DNA from: Eublepharis macularius
Taxonomy: Eukaryota > Chordata > Lepidosauria > Squamata > Eublepharidae
Direction: 5' to 3'
Assembly (NCBI RefSeq): GCF_028583425.1
Contig: NC_072801.1
Location: forward strand, 9,692,001-9,756,000
DNA length: 64,000 nucleotides
Position numbers and translations under genes: made by a program. Shown here one piece after another: positions 21,963 to 33,900 of the stretch (position 1 is its first letter; each line of letters begins with the position of its first letter). A model generated the notes under the pieces. That model saw only the letters and a list, made by a program, of their open reading frames with translations, was not told where the DNA came from and ran no database searches.

Positions 21963-24900
21963 GGCTACCCCATTCTTATTGTTAATACCATGATTATTAA
22001 TTATGATGATGAATACTGGGTTTTTAACTCTGGACCAGTCCATCTCTGTCTGTCTCTCTCTCCCCCGTTCCCTGCATTTTCTTCTTTTTTTAAAAATACA
22101 AAAAACTTTTTGGCATCTGCCACAAGAGCAGGTGCCACAGCCAGCCTTCCCATGCCAGCAGAAGCAAGAATCGGAGGTGAGGGGGCTGCGGTCATTGCCA
22201 TCTTGACAGCGAATCTGTTACCCCATGCTGACAGTCACAGAATGGAATTGGCGACAGGAAGCAGTGCTCTTGTAGGAGTAACTGCTGCTTGGCTTCTTTT
22301 GCTATTCGTTTGTATGAGTGTCCTGAGATTTTTGTTTCTTTAACTGCTGTTTCTCTCCCCCCCACCACTTTTTTTTTTTTTGCTGTGGTTAATGTGTATG
22401 CTGGCCTCTCATGTGCTAGGGGATGGTTGAGCAGCAGAGATCCCACTTGCTTGTGAACATCAAAATGGGATGGAAACCTGGCTCCTGTGTGGTTATTTCT
22501 TCCTTGGAGGATTGGATGAGTCAAGAGGTCAATGGCAGAGTAATGTGGGACTGTTCTTCACCCATGCCCCCTTCAACATCACAAGAACAGCAGATCTTCC
22601 TCTTCCCAATCCAGCACAGCTTGGTTTTTATAGAGAACACAGTCCCTAGTGCATGGCAGCAGACCTTGGGTACCTAGAATGCATTTACTGATACCAGTTC
22701 CCAAAAAAGTTGATATGCTCCAAAGAACATTTGTAAAACTGTTTGGTTTTTTAAAAATAATTGAAGCAATGAAAGTTTGTGTGTGCGTATTAGATGACTG
22801 AAGGAGTAAACTCTAATATCCTCCTGAGACCCGTGCAGACTCCCTGCATGTTTGTGGCTGTTGGTGTTTGCGACAGAATTCTTGTAGCAAAAGTCGCAGG
22901 GCAAGAAGGTGTGGTCTGAAGCTTGGCTTCAGGAAGCTCTGGGATCGAGTGGGAATATTGGTTGCCAAGTTTTTCCGTTGCTGAAATTGGAAGTGATATG
23001 CCTTCAGCAACCACTGACTCCTGAGTAATCCAAGGGCAGAAACTGCAACCTCTGAATTGGCATGGCAGTCTTTTGGGTGAAGTTGTAAACTCTCCCATCG
23101 GCAGACTTGACCTAGTTGTGAAGTTTGATCTAACAAAGTAAATGCTGAGCAGTTTCCGTTGATGAAGTTCAAGCCTTTAAGGTCTGTTAGCTTATAAGTC
23201 CTATAGAAAAAATAAACCAAGAGCCCAAAGAATTTGGATGAATAGTTTTCTCATGTTAGGTGGGAGCAAACTTTTCATCCAAAGAGAACTTGGTTGCCTT
23301 GGCTGCTCCACTAGGAGGTGTCACTGTGTACCATAATGAGTGCCCTTTAACTCTCAAAAGGAAATAAGGTGTTTGTATGCAGCGTAGACGAAACTCTTTC
23401 AAACTCTGAGATCTTTTTAAAAACCATCCTGTCAGTATTAGTCTTTGAAAGAGAGCCCTGAGCTGCACCTTGGGACGTGTGCGTGGCAGCAGGGTTGGAA
23501 TCTCACTGGCCCGTTCTCACTTGACATTCGCTTGCTGGATGTCACATTTCTCCAGGCTCCTGTGCGTCCCATTGTGTGTTAGCCCTGTCTGTGCTGTGAT
23601 CTTGTCACCTTGATTTTGCAGTGGGGGGGGGGGGGTCCATGCCAGTTGTATCCTCCATGTGTTGGGCTGCATGCAGGGTGCTGTGCTTACGTGGGAAGGC
23701 GCATGCAAGCGTATGTCAGACAGGGCTAGGGGCAGCTCTGGTGCCCCAGGGTGAGAGTAGAGTATACATTCCCCAGGAGCAGCACCAGGTTGATGTTGCT
23801 TGTTTTTGGTGTTCCAGGGTGGAGGTGCTGGCGAGCCCCAGGCATCATGGCATTGGCGCACCCAGTCGCGCAGAAACCTCCTTGTTCTCTGGGCTGGTTT
23901 AAAATAATTTTTCCTCAGATAGCCATGCCTCTGGATAAGGAAAGAAACAAACAAGGATCCAGCCCTGTGGGCTCTTGTCTGTTTTGTAAGCTGAAAACAA
24001 ACCAGAGATTTAATCTCATTGTGGGGGTGTAACATAGCTGCAAAAGTATAAGCTATCCTGTGCAGGGACCTTACCAGGACAGCTCTGGAGCAGATGAACG
24101 TTGTGTTAGTGATCCATTGAAGTCCTAATGCAGGCGGGCTGGTGAACCAATAGTGAGCAAACCTAGACAACGGCTGAGTGGATTTATTTTTTCTGAAGAA
24201 AATGAACAAGGAACTTGTCGCTTTTGGGGGCAAGAAGAAGAACAGCTTCATGGACAGGTTGTTTCCTGCAAGGCTGTACAATTACTGATCAGCAGGGAGG
24301 GAGGACAGCTCGGGCCCTGAGAGGGCGTCCTGTTGTTGAATGCTGGACTGCCTCAGAATGGTTGCTAGGCTCACCTTTTGCCACAGAGCCCCATGGCACC
24401 GGAAGGAGCAGCAGGTATGCGGTGGCATCAAATCCTGTGGGCTTATGGAACGGTAGAACTGTTAGTCTTCCAGGTGCCACACAGAAGGTCTGGTTTTTAT
24501 GCCATTTCAAATGTTCTAATCCAGGAGCCAGTTGTGTTCAAGATCCTTAGGCTGGGTCTCTTCAAAGTCCACTAGATAATTTGGGGTGGAGGGGAGAGGG
24601 TAAGTTAGGATTGCAAGAAAATATGATGGAACTGGCTTTAGTTGTTGTCTTAATATTGTTGACAATATTGTAAAGTTCCTTTTTAATGAGGATTTCTGTT
24701 TTAGCAAATGCTTATTTTTTGTTCCCTCCTTTTTAAAATAAAAAAATGTGACACTTGTGAAAAGCTTGTAAGAAAAAAAGCAGTTTTCTTTTAATTCCCC
24801 CCTTCCCTGTTCAATCACAGATCTATAGGTAATTAAGGTTGTGAATTTTTTTAATGTTTTGCCTTGTTTTTAATTAACATTTGTCATTCAAAATAGGATG

Positions 24901-25000
24901 TGTGGTGATGATTAAATGGCAAAACCTGACAAAATGATTTTTTTTCTTGTGCAATTAACAAAGCTACTGGCTTAAAGGAAATAAAACCTTTCTTGGTAAC
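21963..25000 (+). other. GLYR1: GLYR1 3' UTR
   Basis: About 3 kb of AT-rich, repeat-poor sequence follows the GLYR1 stop. A canonical AATAAA at 24980-24985 is the likely poly(A) signal, followed by a GT-rich stretch. The lack of recognisable transposons, unlike both flanking regions, fits a retained UTR. The 3' end is inferred from the signal, not from transcripts. Confidence 0.7.
24980..24985 (+). terminator. GLYR1: Poly(A) signal, GLYR1
   Basis: AATAAA about 3 kb past the stop codon, before a repeat-bearing intergenic stretch. Usage is inferred. Confidence 0.6.
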
Positions 25001-25879
25001 ACAATGCCGCTTGTCTGTTCCTAAAGCCCCTTCTTCCCCACTCCCTGGCCATGACACCAAAAGAATCTCAGTTAAGTTTCCCTTATTCCAACTACCTATA
25101 GCACGGTGCTTTCTTTTTCTGGCTCTACCCTGGGAGCGCTCAAACTCTTAGTTTGCAGATTAGTGATCCTCCTTACAACTGTAAAATATTTCAGTTACCC
25201 CTGTCTCCCATTAGCCTGCCCCCAGTTGGCTTGGTTGCTTAGAGAAGAGGTGGTGCTTTGCAGAGAGGAATCCCAGCACATCTTTACTCCCTGAAAATAT
25301 CAGTGCCCATAAATTGCATATGACAGCCTGCATCATCACCCTCCCTGTTCTGGGGCAGAATATTGGATGTCCGGTAGATTTTTCACAGCAATCCATGGAC
25401 AGCAACCTTGCATGGCCTACAGCAAAACACCGTAGCCATATTCTTAAAGAACAAAGCTGGTTCTTTTTTTAAAATACTTTAAATTTTATTAATAAGATTA
25501 AAAGCCCAAGAAAGAACCAATAAAGCTTCTATGTAACTGTTAGCTCCATCCCTTTAGCCTCTGATCCCACAAAAGGTCCCATTTGGTTTCACTAGATTTT
25601 TGTGCCACATTTAAGGCAGGTTCTGTGATAGTACAGAACACAGAAACTGGCAAGGTCAGTAGCTAATCCTCCACCCTTTTCTTAGCCAGAAACGGGTGCT
25701 TGAGACAGTGGGTGCCAACTTGCTGGGGGTACAGTTTAAGCAAAATGTTGGTTTGCTCCCTCTCCCCTGGCAAAATTTCTCAATAGGGCATTGTTGGCTT
25801 CAGTGTGATTTCATTTTTTCAAATGCAAGTTCTTACTCCTACTATAGAGTTCTTGTATTCCTCGTGGCACCTTGCGGTG

Positions 25880-26115
25880 AGAAGAAACACACAGGTCTTT
25901 TCCAATCAGGAAGAGGCAGTATTTCTTTCATTTACTTTGTAGTCTACCTTTCTTGCTGAGACTTAAAGAGGATTGCAGGATATAAAACAGTGCAATCTGA
26001 TAGCATAAGAAAACCAATGAACCATGTGATCTGACTAGGATTACAGAATTGAATGATGTGAACAACAAAGCAAGAAGTTCTATAAAGCAAGTAGATGACA
26101 AGATATAAGACACTG
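25880..26115 (-). repeat. LINE 3'-end fragment (L2/CR1-like)
   Basis: TTTGTAGTCTACCTTTCTTGCTGAGACTT, then CCAATGAACCATGTG, resembles the reverse complement of the LINE tail at 50310-50375. It is old and diverged. Confidence 0.5.
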
Positions 26116-26491
26116 AAGTAAAAACGAGCTGCCTCAAAAAATTGCATCCGACTAAAATCCTGTTCTCAGCTCATGAAACACACGTTTGAGTTTCTGAGGA
26201 AAAAAAACGTATTAAAATAAAGGTGTTCGTACAAGTTGGTTGTAAGGAGTTGCCCTTTAATCTGGTGCTTACAAATGGATTACTAGTACGTGCACACATA
26301 ACAAGTACCAAATCAAAACTTGCCAACATGTCCTGGCTTAAATCAAGACTTGGACTTGCTCAGTCATAATTTCTAATGCAACAGGACCCACGTATTACAA
26401 ACTTTCATAGACTTTGCTTAATATGTACCATGCCTGTCTCTTTACTGATGTTGGTTCTTTCATGTTTCAACTTGCCTCGTCCTTAATTTAA

Positions 26492-26785
26492 AAAGGTAAA
26501 GGTAGTCCCCTGTGCAAGCACTGAGTCATTACTGACCCTTAGGGGGATGTCACATCACGATTTTTTTTGTTTTGTTACGGAGTGGTTTGCCATTGCTTTC
26601 CCCAGTCATGTACACTTCAACCCCAGGAAACTGGGTACTCATTTTACTGACCTTGGAAGGATGGAAGGCTGAGTCAACCTTGAGCTGGCCTCCTGAACCC
26701 GGCTTCCACCAGGATCGAACTCAGGTCATGAGCAGAGCTGGGGCTGCAGTACTGCAGCTTTCCACTCTGTGTCTTGGGGCTCTAA
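26492..26785 (-). mobile_element. tRNA-derived SINE
   Basis: The reverse strand starts with GAGCCCCAAGACACAGAGTGG (A-box-like) and has the B-box-like GAGTTCGATCC. It continues through a body ending in AGGGGACTACCTTTACC. The family is widespread in squamates from memory. It is intergenic between GLYR1 and ROGDI. Confidence 0.85.
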
Positions 26786-27084
26786 TGTACCATGCTTATC
26801 TCTTTACTGATGTTCTTTCATGCTTCAACCTGCCTCTTCCTTTATTTATCCTACGGTATTGTGGCTCTGTTTATTTTCACTGTATGAGAGAGAACATCCC
26901 TTACATACAACTAGAGAATCACATCTGATCTATGGTAGCAGGCCTCTCTGCCCATCTCCCCCTTAACCATTCACTTTCTGCCCTTTGTTAAAACTAGGCT
27001 TATGGGGTTTTTTCTCTTCCTGTTTTGTCTAAGGACTCTCAGAAACTCAAGCAGGAATAGTGAGTTTTTAAAGGTGATGTTGAA

Positions 27085-27275
27085 CTTCTGCTTTTGACTT
27101 GCAGCACTCTGCTGGTTTGAATCCCAGTACTGCTATGAGCTCTGAAGGGGGCCTTGAGTAAGCCACTGGTATCAGTCCCTGCTCTCCAACTGTATTGTGA
27201 GGATAATAACACTGACCTCGTTGACCCCTCTGAGCGGGGCACTAACCTGTCTGGAAGAGTGGTGCATTTACTATT
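27085..27275 (+). mobile_element. tRNA-derived SINE
   Basis: The B-box-like GGTTTGAATCCC is followed by GCTATGAGCTCTGAAGG, CTTGAGTAAGCCACTG and GAGGATAATAACACTGACC. It is the same family as 7545-7675. Confidence 0.8.
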
Positions 27276-27379
27276 ATGCCCCTCCTTGTAGGCATTTCTT
27301 CCTAAGGGCCTGGGCGAGGGCTGTGCTTGGCTGCTCCAAAGTCGCCCCATAAAACATTTTGTGCCTCTGCAAGGCCAGC

Positions 27380-27970
27380 TGCTCTATGACGTCACTAGGC
27401 GTGGGAGCTTTGTAATGCCACCAAGCTCCTCCCACTCCAGAGAGGAACGAGGGGGTTTTGCGCGCGCGTGTGTGTCGCCCCCAACCAAGAGAAAACTGAT
27501 CCAATCACCTGCTCGCTTCCTTGGTTGCTAGGCTAAAAACTCTAGCGCTTCGGAGAAGGAGGGGCAGTGGAGATGGGTGTGGGGCAAGGAGGATCCGGCC
27601 AATGAGAGTGCTCGCGCCTGACGGGGCTGTCCAATGAAAGGCGAGGGGGCCGAGCCCGCGCTTAACGGCTTTTTCTCAGCCAGTCTTCTCAGGCGGCTGC
27701 TCGGTCCCTTGCTCTTGGCTGCGTTTGTGAGGAGACTGGCGGCGGCGACGATGAGGATGGCGGCGCTGGCGAGCGCGGCCGAGCGAGCTGTCCTGGTGAG
27801 AGCGGTGAGGCAGGCGGGCTGGTCGGGGAAGCCCAACGAGGCCGTGGCCAGGAGAGGAAGGTGACCCCCCCCCCGCCAGACACCCGCAGCGTGATGGGCC
27901 TGGCTGGAGAAGGGACTTGGCGTGACGTCATTGCCCCCGCCTCTTTCCCTTAGCTGCTGACGTCATTGGT
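27380..27970 (+). promoter_or_regulatory. ROGDI: ROGDI CpG-rich promoter region with CCAAT boxes and three CREs
   Basis: GC- and CpG-rich sequence surrounds the first coding exon. Two CCAAT boxes lie at 27599-27603 and 27631-27635, 120-150 bp before the ATG. Perfect cAMP-response elements TGACGTCA are at 27387-27394, 27923-27930 and 27958-27965. There is no TATA box near the ATG. These features suggest a housekeeping-type promoter with CREB/ATF input. Binding is inferred. Confidence 0.75.
27751..27795 (+). CDS. ROGDI: ROGDI coding exon 1
   Basis: Encodes [15 protein letters not shown] and ends at donor GTGAGA. A second in-frame ATG six bases on has the stronger context (AGGATGG). Confidence 0.9.
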
Positions 27971-30900
27971 ATTAGCTTAGCCGAACATCCCTCCTCCCAA
28001 AGATGCCAATCTCCAGGTGGGGATTGAAGATCGGAATTAGAACCGATTTTATGGTTGCTGATTCTGAGTTGGGAAATTATTTGGGGGGGGGGCAGAGCTT
28101 GAAGAGGGAAGGGACCTCAGCGGAGTATGGAGTCCATCCTCTGAAGGTGCCAACATGAGCTATAAATTCACATATTCATACCATATAATAACGTGTCTCA
28201 GTGTAAAGTGCAAAGTGGCAATAAATATGTAAACCGAGGTCAAAATCTGCATACAAAATATCCAAGCATTAAATACAATCCATACAAAATATGTCTTTGA
28301 ATAAATAACAGTCAATATGAATGTTATTTATTCAGAGGCATATTTAATAGTTGAATATTTTGTATGTGGATTTTGACCTTAGTGTACATATTTATTGATA
28401 CTTTACACTGGGAAACTTTATTATATTGTATAGTATTTTGCATATATAAATCTGTGGTTCATGTTGGATATTGGTTTGAGTAATGCAATTGGGAATGATT
28501 ATGATGTAGATTTGATTCTGTGACTAGTAGGTTGTGGTGGCTTTTCTTGTTTGCTGTAGCTGATTACCATGACTCTCCCATTTGTTATTTTCTCCAGGAG
28601 AGCAGTGAGACCACCTATGAATGTAGGCTGGAGATGAATAGCAATTCCAGGACTTCTTCAAGCCCTACCTGGAGATTGGCAAGCTTACCTGATCTCCCCG
28701 CTACAGAGATCAGCTTCTCTGGGAGAAATCAGTAGTTCTGTTGAGCTCCCTCCCCAAGGCACAGCCCCCCAATCTCCAGAAATTTCCGAACCCGCTGTTG
28801 GCAACTCTACCCTAACTGCAGTGGCTTGGTGGTGGGTTGTATGATGTCATCGTAACTGGGGCATAATAGACGTGAGATTCTTCACTCTCCATGACAGTCA
28901 TAAGCCCTGTTGGGTGTGATGTCACCAGCACTGGATTCTCCTCCAGCCGCATGGCCTTCTTGTCTGGAAGGTTGATTGAATTGTGCCATTGGTGCTTGTG
29001 TGATTTTACTAGCAGCAGGTTCTTCCCATTCTATGTTATAGGTGGTGTATGTGTGTGTTGTGTGTGAGAGAGGTAATTGGCATGTTCTGTGTCTGGTGAG
29101 GGGGGAAGTTGCTGTAACTAGTGGGTCTATACCACTTTTCACTGCAGCTGGGATGGGCAGATAGCACTTATGGTGGGAGGTTTTGTTTTCTTTTAAGAAA
29201 TGACTGTATCCCTGGGGAAAAGGTTTTAGCCAGCCTTTCGTTGCCATGTTAGTTTTCTGCTTGCAAGGAATGGGACGTGAGACCACTTCTGTGTCCATTA
29301 AACTCCTAACAGCTTTGCCATCAACGGGCAATCTCTTGCTTCTGAGCCATTAATAGGGCCAGCCTTCATGTGCTAAGCTTGTCCAACCCATGTTGCTGAG
29401 TTGCTTGGACTTTGCTGTTTCTGTCAAAGAAAGCAGCAGTGGTCATGTCAGCAGCCATCCTGCTGTTCTGAGCCTTGTAGCAGTAGTTAAGATCTGTAGA
29501 TCAACTCTAACATTCCCCTTCAAATGGTGAGCTTGCAAGGCAAGACCCTAGGAGTCTGCAGTCCCTAGAATGCTTTTATCAGCCTCATCTATGTGTGCTT
29601 GCTTCTGCAATGAGCCTTACATTTGGCTTCACAGGATAGCTAAGTTAGAGTTCTTAATATTATGAAGATCCGTAAGGTTTGGTGTACCTGTATTGTTAAC
29701 TTCACCTCTAAAATTAAAGGGTGAGGGTCCTAATGATTCTTAAATTCCCTGCTGTCAAAAGGTGTGTAAGACGCTGCTGTATCTTATACGTATTTATGAT
29801 CTGACAGTTTTCGAACCTGTGTATTTATTTAATAATTCAAGTTTTATCTGCCGCAAAATGCCTTCAGAGTTAAAGTGTTCCTCAGCTGAATTGTCCAAGG
29901 ATGTTGTGAACAAAATTGCTTGAAGGAACTGCTGTATCGTGTGCTTTCAGTTCACGTGACTATGTTCACTAGGACACTGTGTCCAAGCAATGTAAGAAAT
30001 AGTTCCTCCTGGGGAAAGTAGTCGTTAGTAACATGCAACTTCTACTTCACCACCACCACCACCTGGCGCAGTTGAGTGGCGTGGGAGCGCTGTATAAATT
30101 AGCAAGGTTTCAGTGTTGTTTTTGTTGTTTTTAACCCTGACTGATCTGGAATAAGTGAGTCTTTTATGATTAGGCTTGTAACATTTGTGTTGCTAGCTGT
30201 CTTTAGCTGATGTGCTAGTTATGTGGAGTCCCCTGCCCCTTTCATTTTAAGAAGTCCAGTTGAAAGTCCAACAGAGACCAAACAACTTTGTTTCTGTAAT
30301 AATTAACCAAAAAACACAAATGAGCACTGATGCAGTGAACTAAATTCTTCACACAATGTTCACAAAAATAATTTAGTGAATTTGAAAGTAATATACAAGA
30401 GTGAATACAACATGTGAAATTCTAAAACATCATAATCACTATAATATCATCACAATCAATCACACACAGCAAGGTGTTACAACACCGAGTAGCATGTGTA
30501 TCCTCAGAAAAGGGAAGAATCCCAAGAGTTCTCTTATGAGCTGTCTTCAGTCAGTACACTGAGGATTCCCGCTGAAACCGCGGGGGCAGATGAAAAGTCC
30601 CTCCGGACAAAGTGGAAAGGAGCTGGAAGACTGGGAGGAGAATGGAATGTGCAGGTGGAGAACAGCAACCGGGAGCCCCCGAGGGGGACCTCCCCGCCCG
30701 ACAAGCCTCCGGGTATCTCAAGCTTGTTTCATGAGCACTTCCTCACGGGGCGTGGTTTCTCCTACCACGATGGTATTTCTCCGACTCTCCCACAAACTCT
30801 TTCACGTGCTGAAACTCTGCGCACTTCCAGGGACCGGCCTGTAATAATTAAGGCAGGTAATGCTCAAAATGATAGTTTCATAAACAAATGGTTTTTGTTG

Positions 30901-33900
30901 CTTAATTCAAACAAGCAAATGTCAGTGCTCTCAAGTGCACATTTGTTTGTGTTTGGCTATTCGGTCTCTGGTATGTTAACTCTGGTAACAATGGCCTTCC
31001 TTAACAATGTCAATAGTGGCTTTTCAATGTAACCTCAACGCATAGAGTTGCAGTGTTTGTCTGAAACATGGTAAGTTACTATTTCTTTCTATGAAAGGCG
31101 TCTTTATTGAGGCCTTTCTCTTACGCCCATTTAGTTTGAAATTCAGTTGATCGGCTCATCCAGGTGACTTATCAAACTTTTTTTAAAAACCTGATTTGAG
31201 TTCTCTAGAGGGACTTAGAAGAGAGAACTATGCTCTGGGAATTCCTGTCTTCAGCACAAAAAATTCCAGTCCTAAATGCATCCCGCCCTTAATGGCACTG
31301 GAGATGATCTACGTTGCATTCTTGCATTTGTGATGGTGGAAAATCTTGCAGGCTGCTGCATGGGTGGGAGAATCCTATACTGAGTAATCTCCATGCACAC
31401 TTGGCGCAAGTGTTGTTTCACAACCTCCTAGTGTTGTTTCAATATGAAATAGGGGCTATAAAGGGCTTCACTCAGCTCTTAGGTGGGCAAGATAGTTTGG
31501 TAGGAAGGGAGGGTGCAAAGGAAGGCTAGGTCACCTGCTTTGGTCTGAAGGGGTTACCCAGAAGTTCTGGAAAGCAGAGATGGCTGGCAGAAGTTAAGTT
31601 CTGTTTCCTGCCATGTTTTGTTCTGAAAAATAAATGTAGGTGACCTTAGGGAAATAAGTGTACTGTAGGTTAATTATTACAGAACTGTCAGTACTTTGGG
31701 GGATCATGTGCCTTTGAGAGGTTTTGTTTGCATTCGTAAATGCTGGAGAGGGAAAGTCCACAGTGCCTCTAGAACAAGAATCTTAACTTTCTTTCCATCA
31801 TCCTTGAGGGGCCCAAATGATGTCCTGGCTACAAGGTGCTATACACTGCCTTTGTATTCACGCCCCTGGGCAAACAAATGCATTCTTAGGGGCTGGCATT
31901 TTGATTTGAACCTTCTCCATTCTAGAGTCCTTTAGGAATCTTCACCTAGCTGCACAATTAGAAGTGCTGCAACTGTACACTCTTTAAGTTGGCAACTGTC
32001 TGGTGTTTGTGGGGAGGTTTTTTTGCACGGAATTTGTAAAGTGGGTGGGTTTTTAATTTTGTTTTTGGTGTGTAATTTATTTTCTGAAAGTTTGAGTTGC
32101 CAGTTGAAAGGGATAGGAAGGGATATGACTGTGGCTGTATGGAAGGAACTGAGGGTATGCTGAGTGCAGATGGAGGCCCCATTGGTCCTTGGATGCTCCA
32201 TATAGATTCCCATCTCAGCCTATCTGAGAATGTAGGACATTGTTTAGGTAGAAGTTGAACTCCTAAGATTTCTACCTGAGCGGAAATATATCAACCACAG
32301 ATTGTGTTGCTTTGTTCTTGTTCTTAACTGCTTTTTGATCAAAGAATTCTTAATGAAGAGGCGTGTTCTTTAGTCCATGAAATCAAAGAATACACTCAGT
32401 GTCTTCCTGGCTAGGTCAGTAAGGGCTTATGAGATCTGGGGAAAGGGAAAGAAGACGTACTATGCTGTCATCCAGTGCCTACAGCTGCTTCTGAGCTGAC
32501 CAGGATGTGAATGGTGAGTGCAGTTTCTAGGCAAAGCCCTTACCTATGAAATGTTTTGCTGGCCATATAATCAGATTTAAGGTATTCCTGGTGCCCAGGA
32601 AAGATGCTCATACTAAGTTGGGGGAGCATGTGACCATCGGGGTTCTAAACATTCTTGGATAGCTTAATTGGAACTACCTCCACCCACGTTTCATAGTTCT
32701 GTGTGTAAATATCAGGGGAGGACAGGGTGCCTCTAGAAGAAACAAAGCATTAAATAGCATCTCTCAGGACATCATGCTAATGATTTCTGCCTTGTTTTTC
32801 CACACAGGAAGAAGAGTTCAAGTGGCTTTTACAAGAGGAAGTTCACGCTGTCCTTCGGCAGCTACAAGATATTTTGAAGGTAGATTTTCTTTTAAAAGTC
32901 TTCATACTTTTTTCCTACCTGCAACAGGGAGAATGTAATCTCATAATATTGATTGTGTATTTTTTTGCTCTGGAAAGAAAGTTTTGTATGTTTGTAAAAT
33001 TATTCTTGGGGCAGAAAGCTTTTCCTCCCTCTCCCAAAATGCTAGAACTTGAGGGCACCCAATAAAGTTGATAATCAATAGATTCAGGACTTATTTACTC
33101 GATGAGTGGATGAAATGTGGAGTTCACTGCCTAATGATGGCCACAAGCGCAGATTACTTTAAAAGGGAATTAGACAAATTCAGGGCCTTCAGTGGCTACT
33201 AGCCATGGCTCTTAAAGGAAGCCTCCACATTCAGAGGCAATAAACTTCAGGGTGCCAGTGCCCGGAGGCCTCTATGCCTTATTTTCTGGCCCTCCGTAGT
33301 TACTGTTTAGCTGCTGTGTGGTACAGGATGCAGACAGGATGCACCACAGATCTGACCCAGCAGGACTCTTCTGATGTTCTTCAAGTTGCTTGGGGCACTG
33401 ATTCACCTCCTTCCTTTTTCTTTCTGACTCAGGAAGCTTCTCACAGGTTTGCTTTGCCTGTGAGTGGCTCAGAGGGACCCATCAAACAGGAGAACTTTAT
33501 CCTAGGCACTGCAAAGTAAGTACTGAGATTTTTGATGCACAGTGTGCTTGGCACCCACTGTCAGCTGGGCAAAAGCAGAAGTGGCTGAAGCCACCCAGGA
33601 GCCTTGCGATTCTGGATGGAGCAGGGTGTGACTCTAAGGCTCTTCTCCCATTGAGTCCCCTTTGCTGCCACTGCTTTGTGCAATCGATACAGAAATTGGC
33701 TCTTAAGCTACCTCCTGAAGTGAGGATCAGGAAACAATCTAACTCAGACTTCCCCAAAATGGTGCCTGTGGGCACCATAGCACCCACCAGGGCACCTTAG
33801 CATCTTCCAAGCTTTTCATTGTAAGTCATTCAAATGAAAAGGTTTTCCAGTGAAGTAGCAGGAGACTGGTAAGCATACCTGGCTCTCCTTAGCCACTGTG

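Noticed and set aside
26700-26790. A tRNA gene (A and B boxes on the - strand)
   Set aside because: The boxes belong to the SINE head. No cloverleaf acceptor stem closes, and a SINE body follows.
27634-27750. In-frame upstream ATG giving ROGDI an extra 39-residue N-terminus
   Set aside because: Starting at 27751 gives exactly 287 residues and the same exon-1 length as human. The extension is Arg/Leu/Ala-rich sequence of a CpG island.
30496-31032. 178-codon open frame on the + strand in ROGDI intron 1
   Set aside because: It lies in a decayed repeat-like segment, has no domain or splice context, and its hydrophobic end has random composition.
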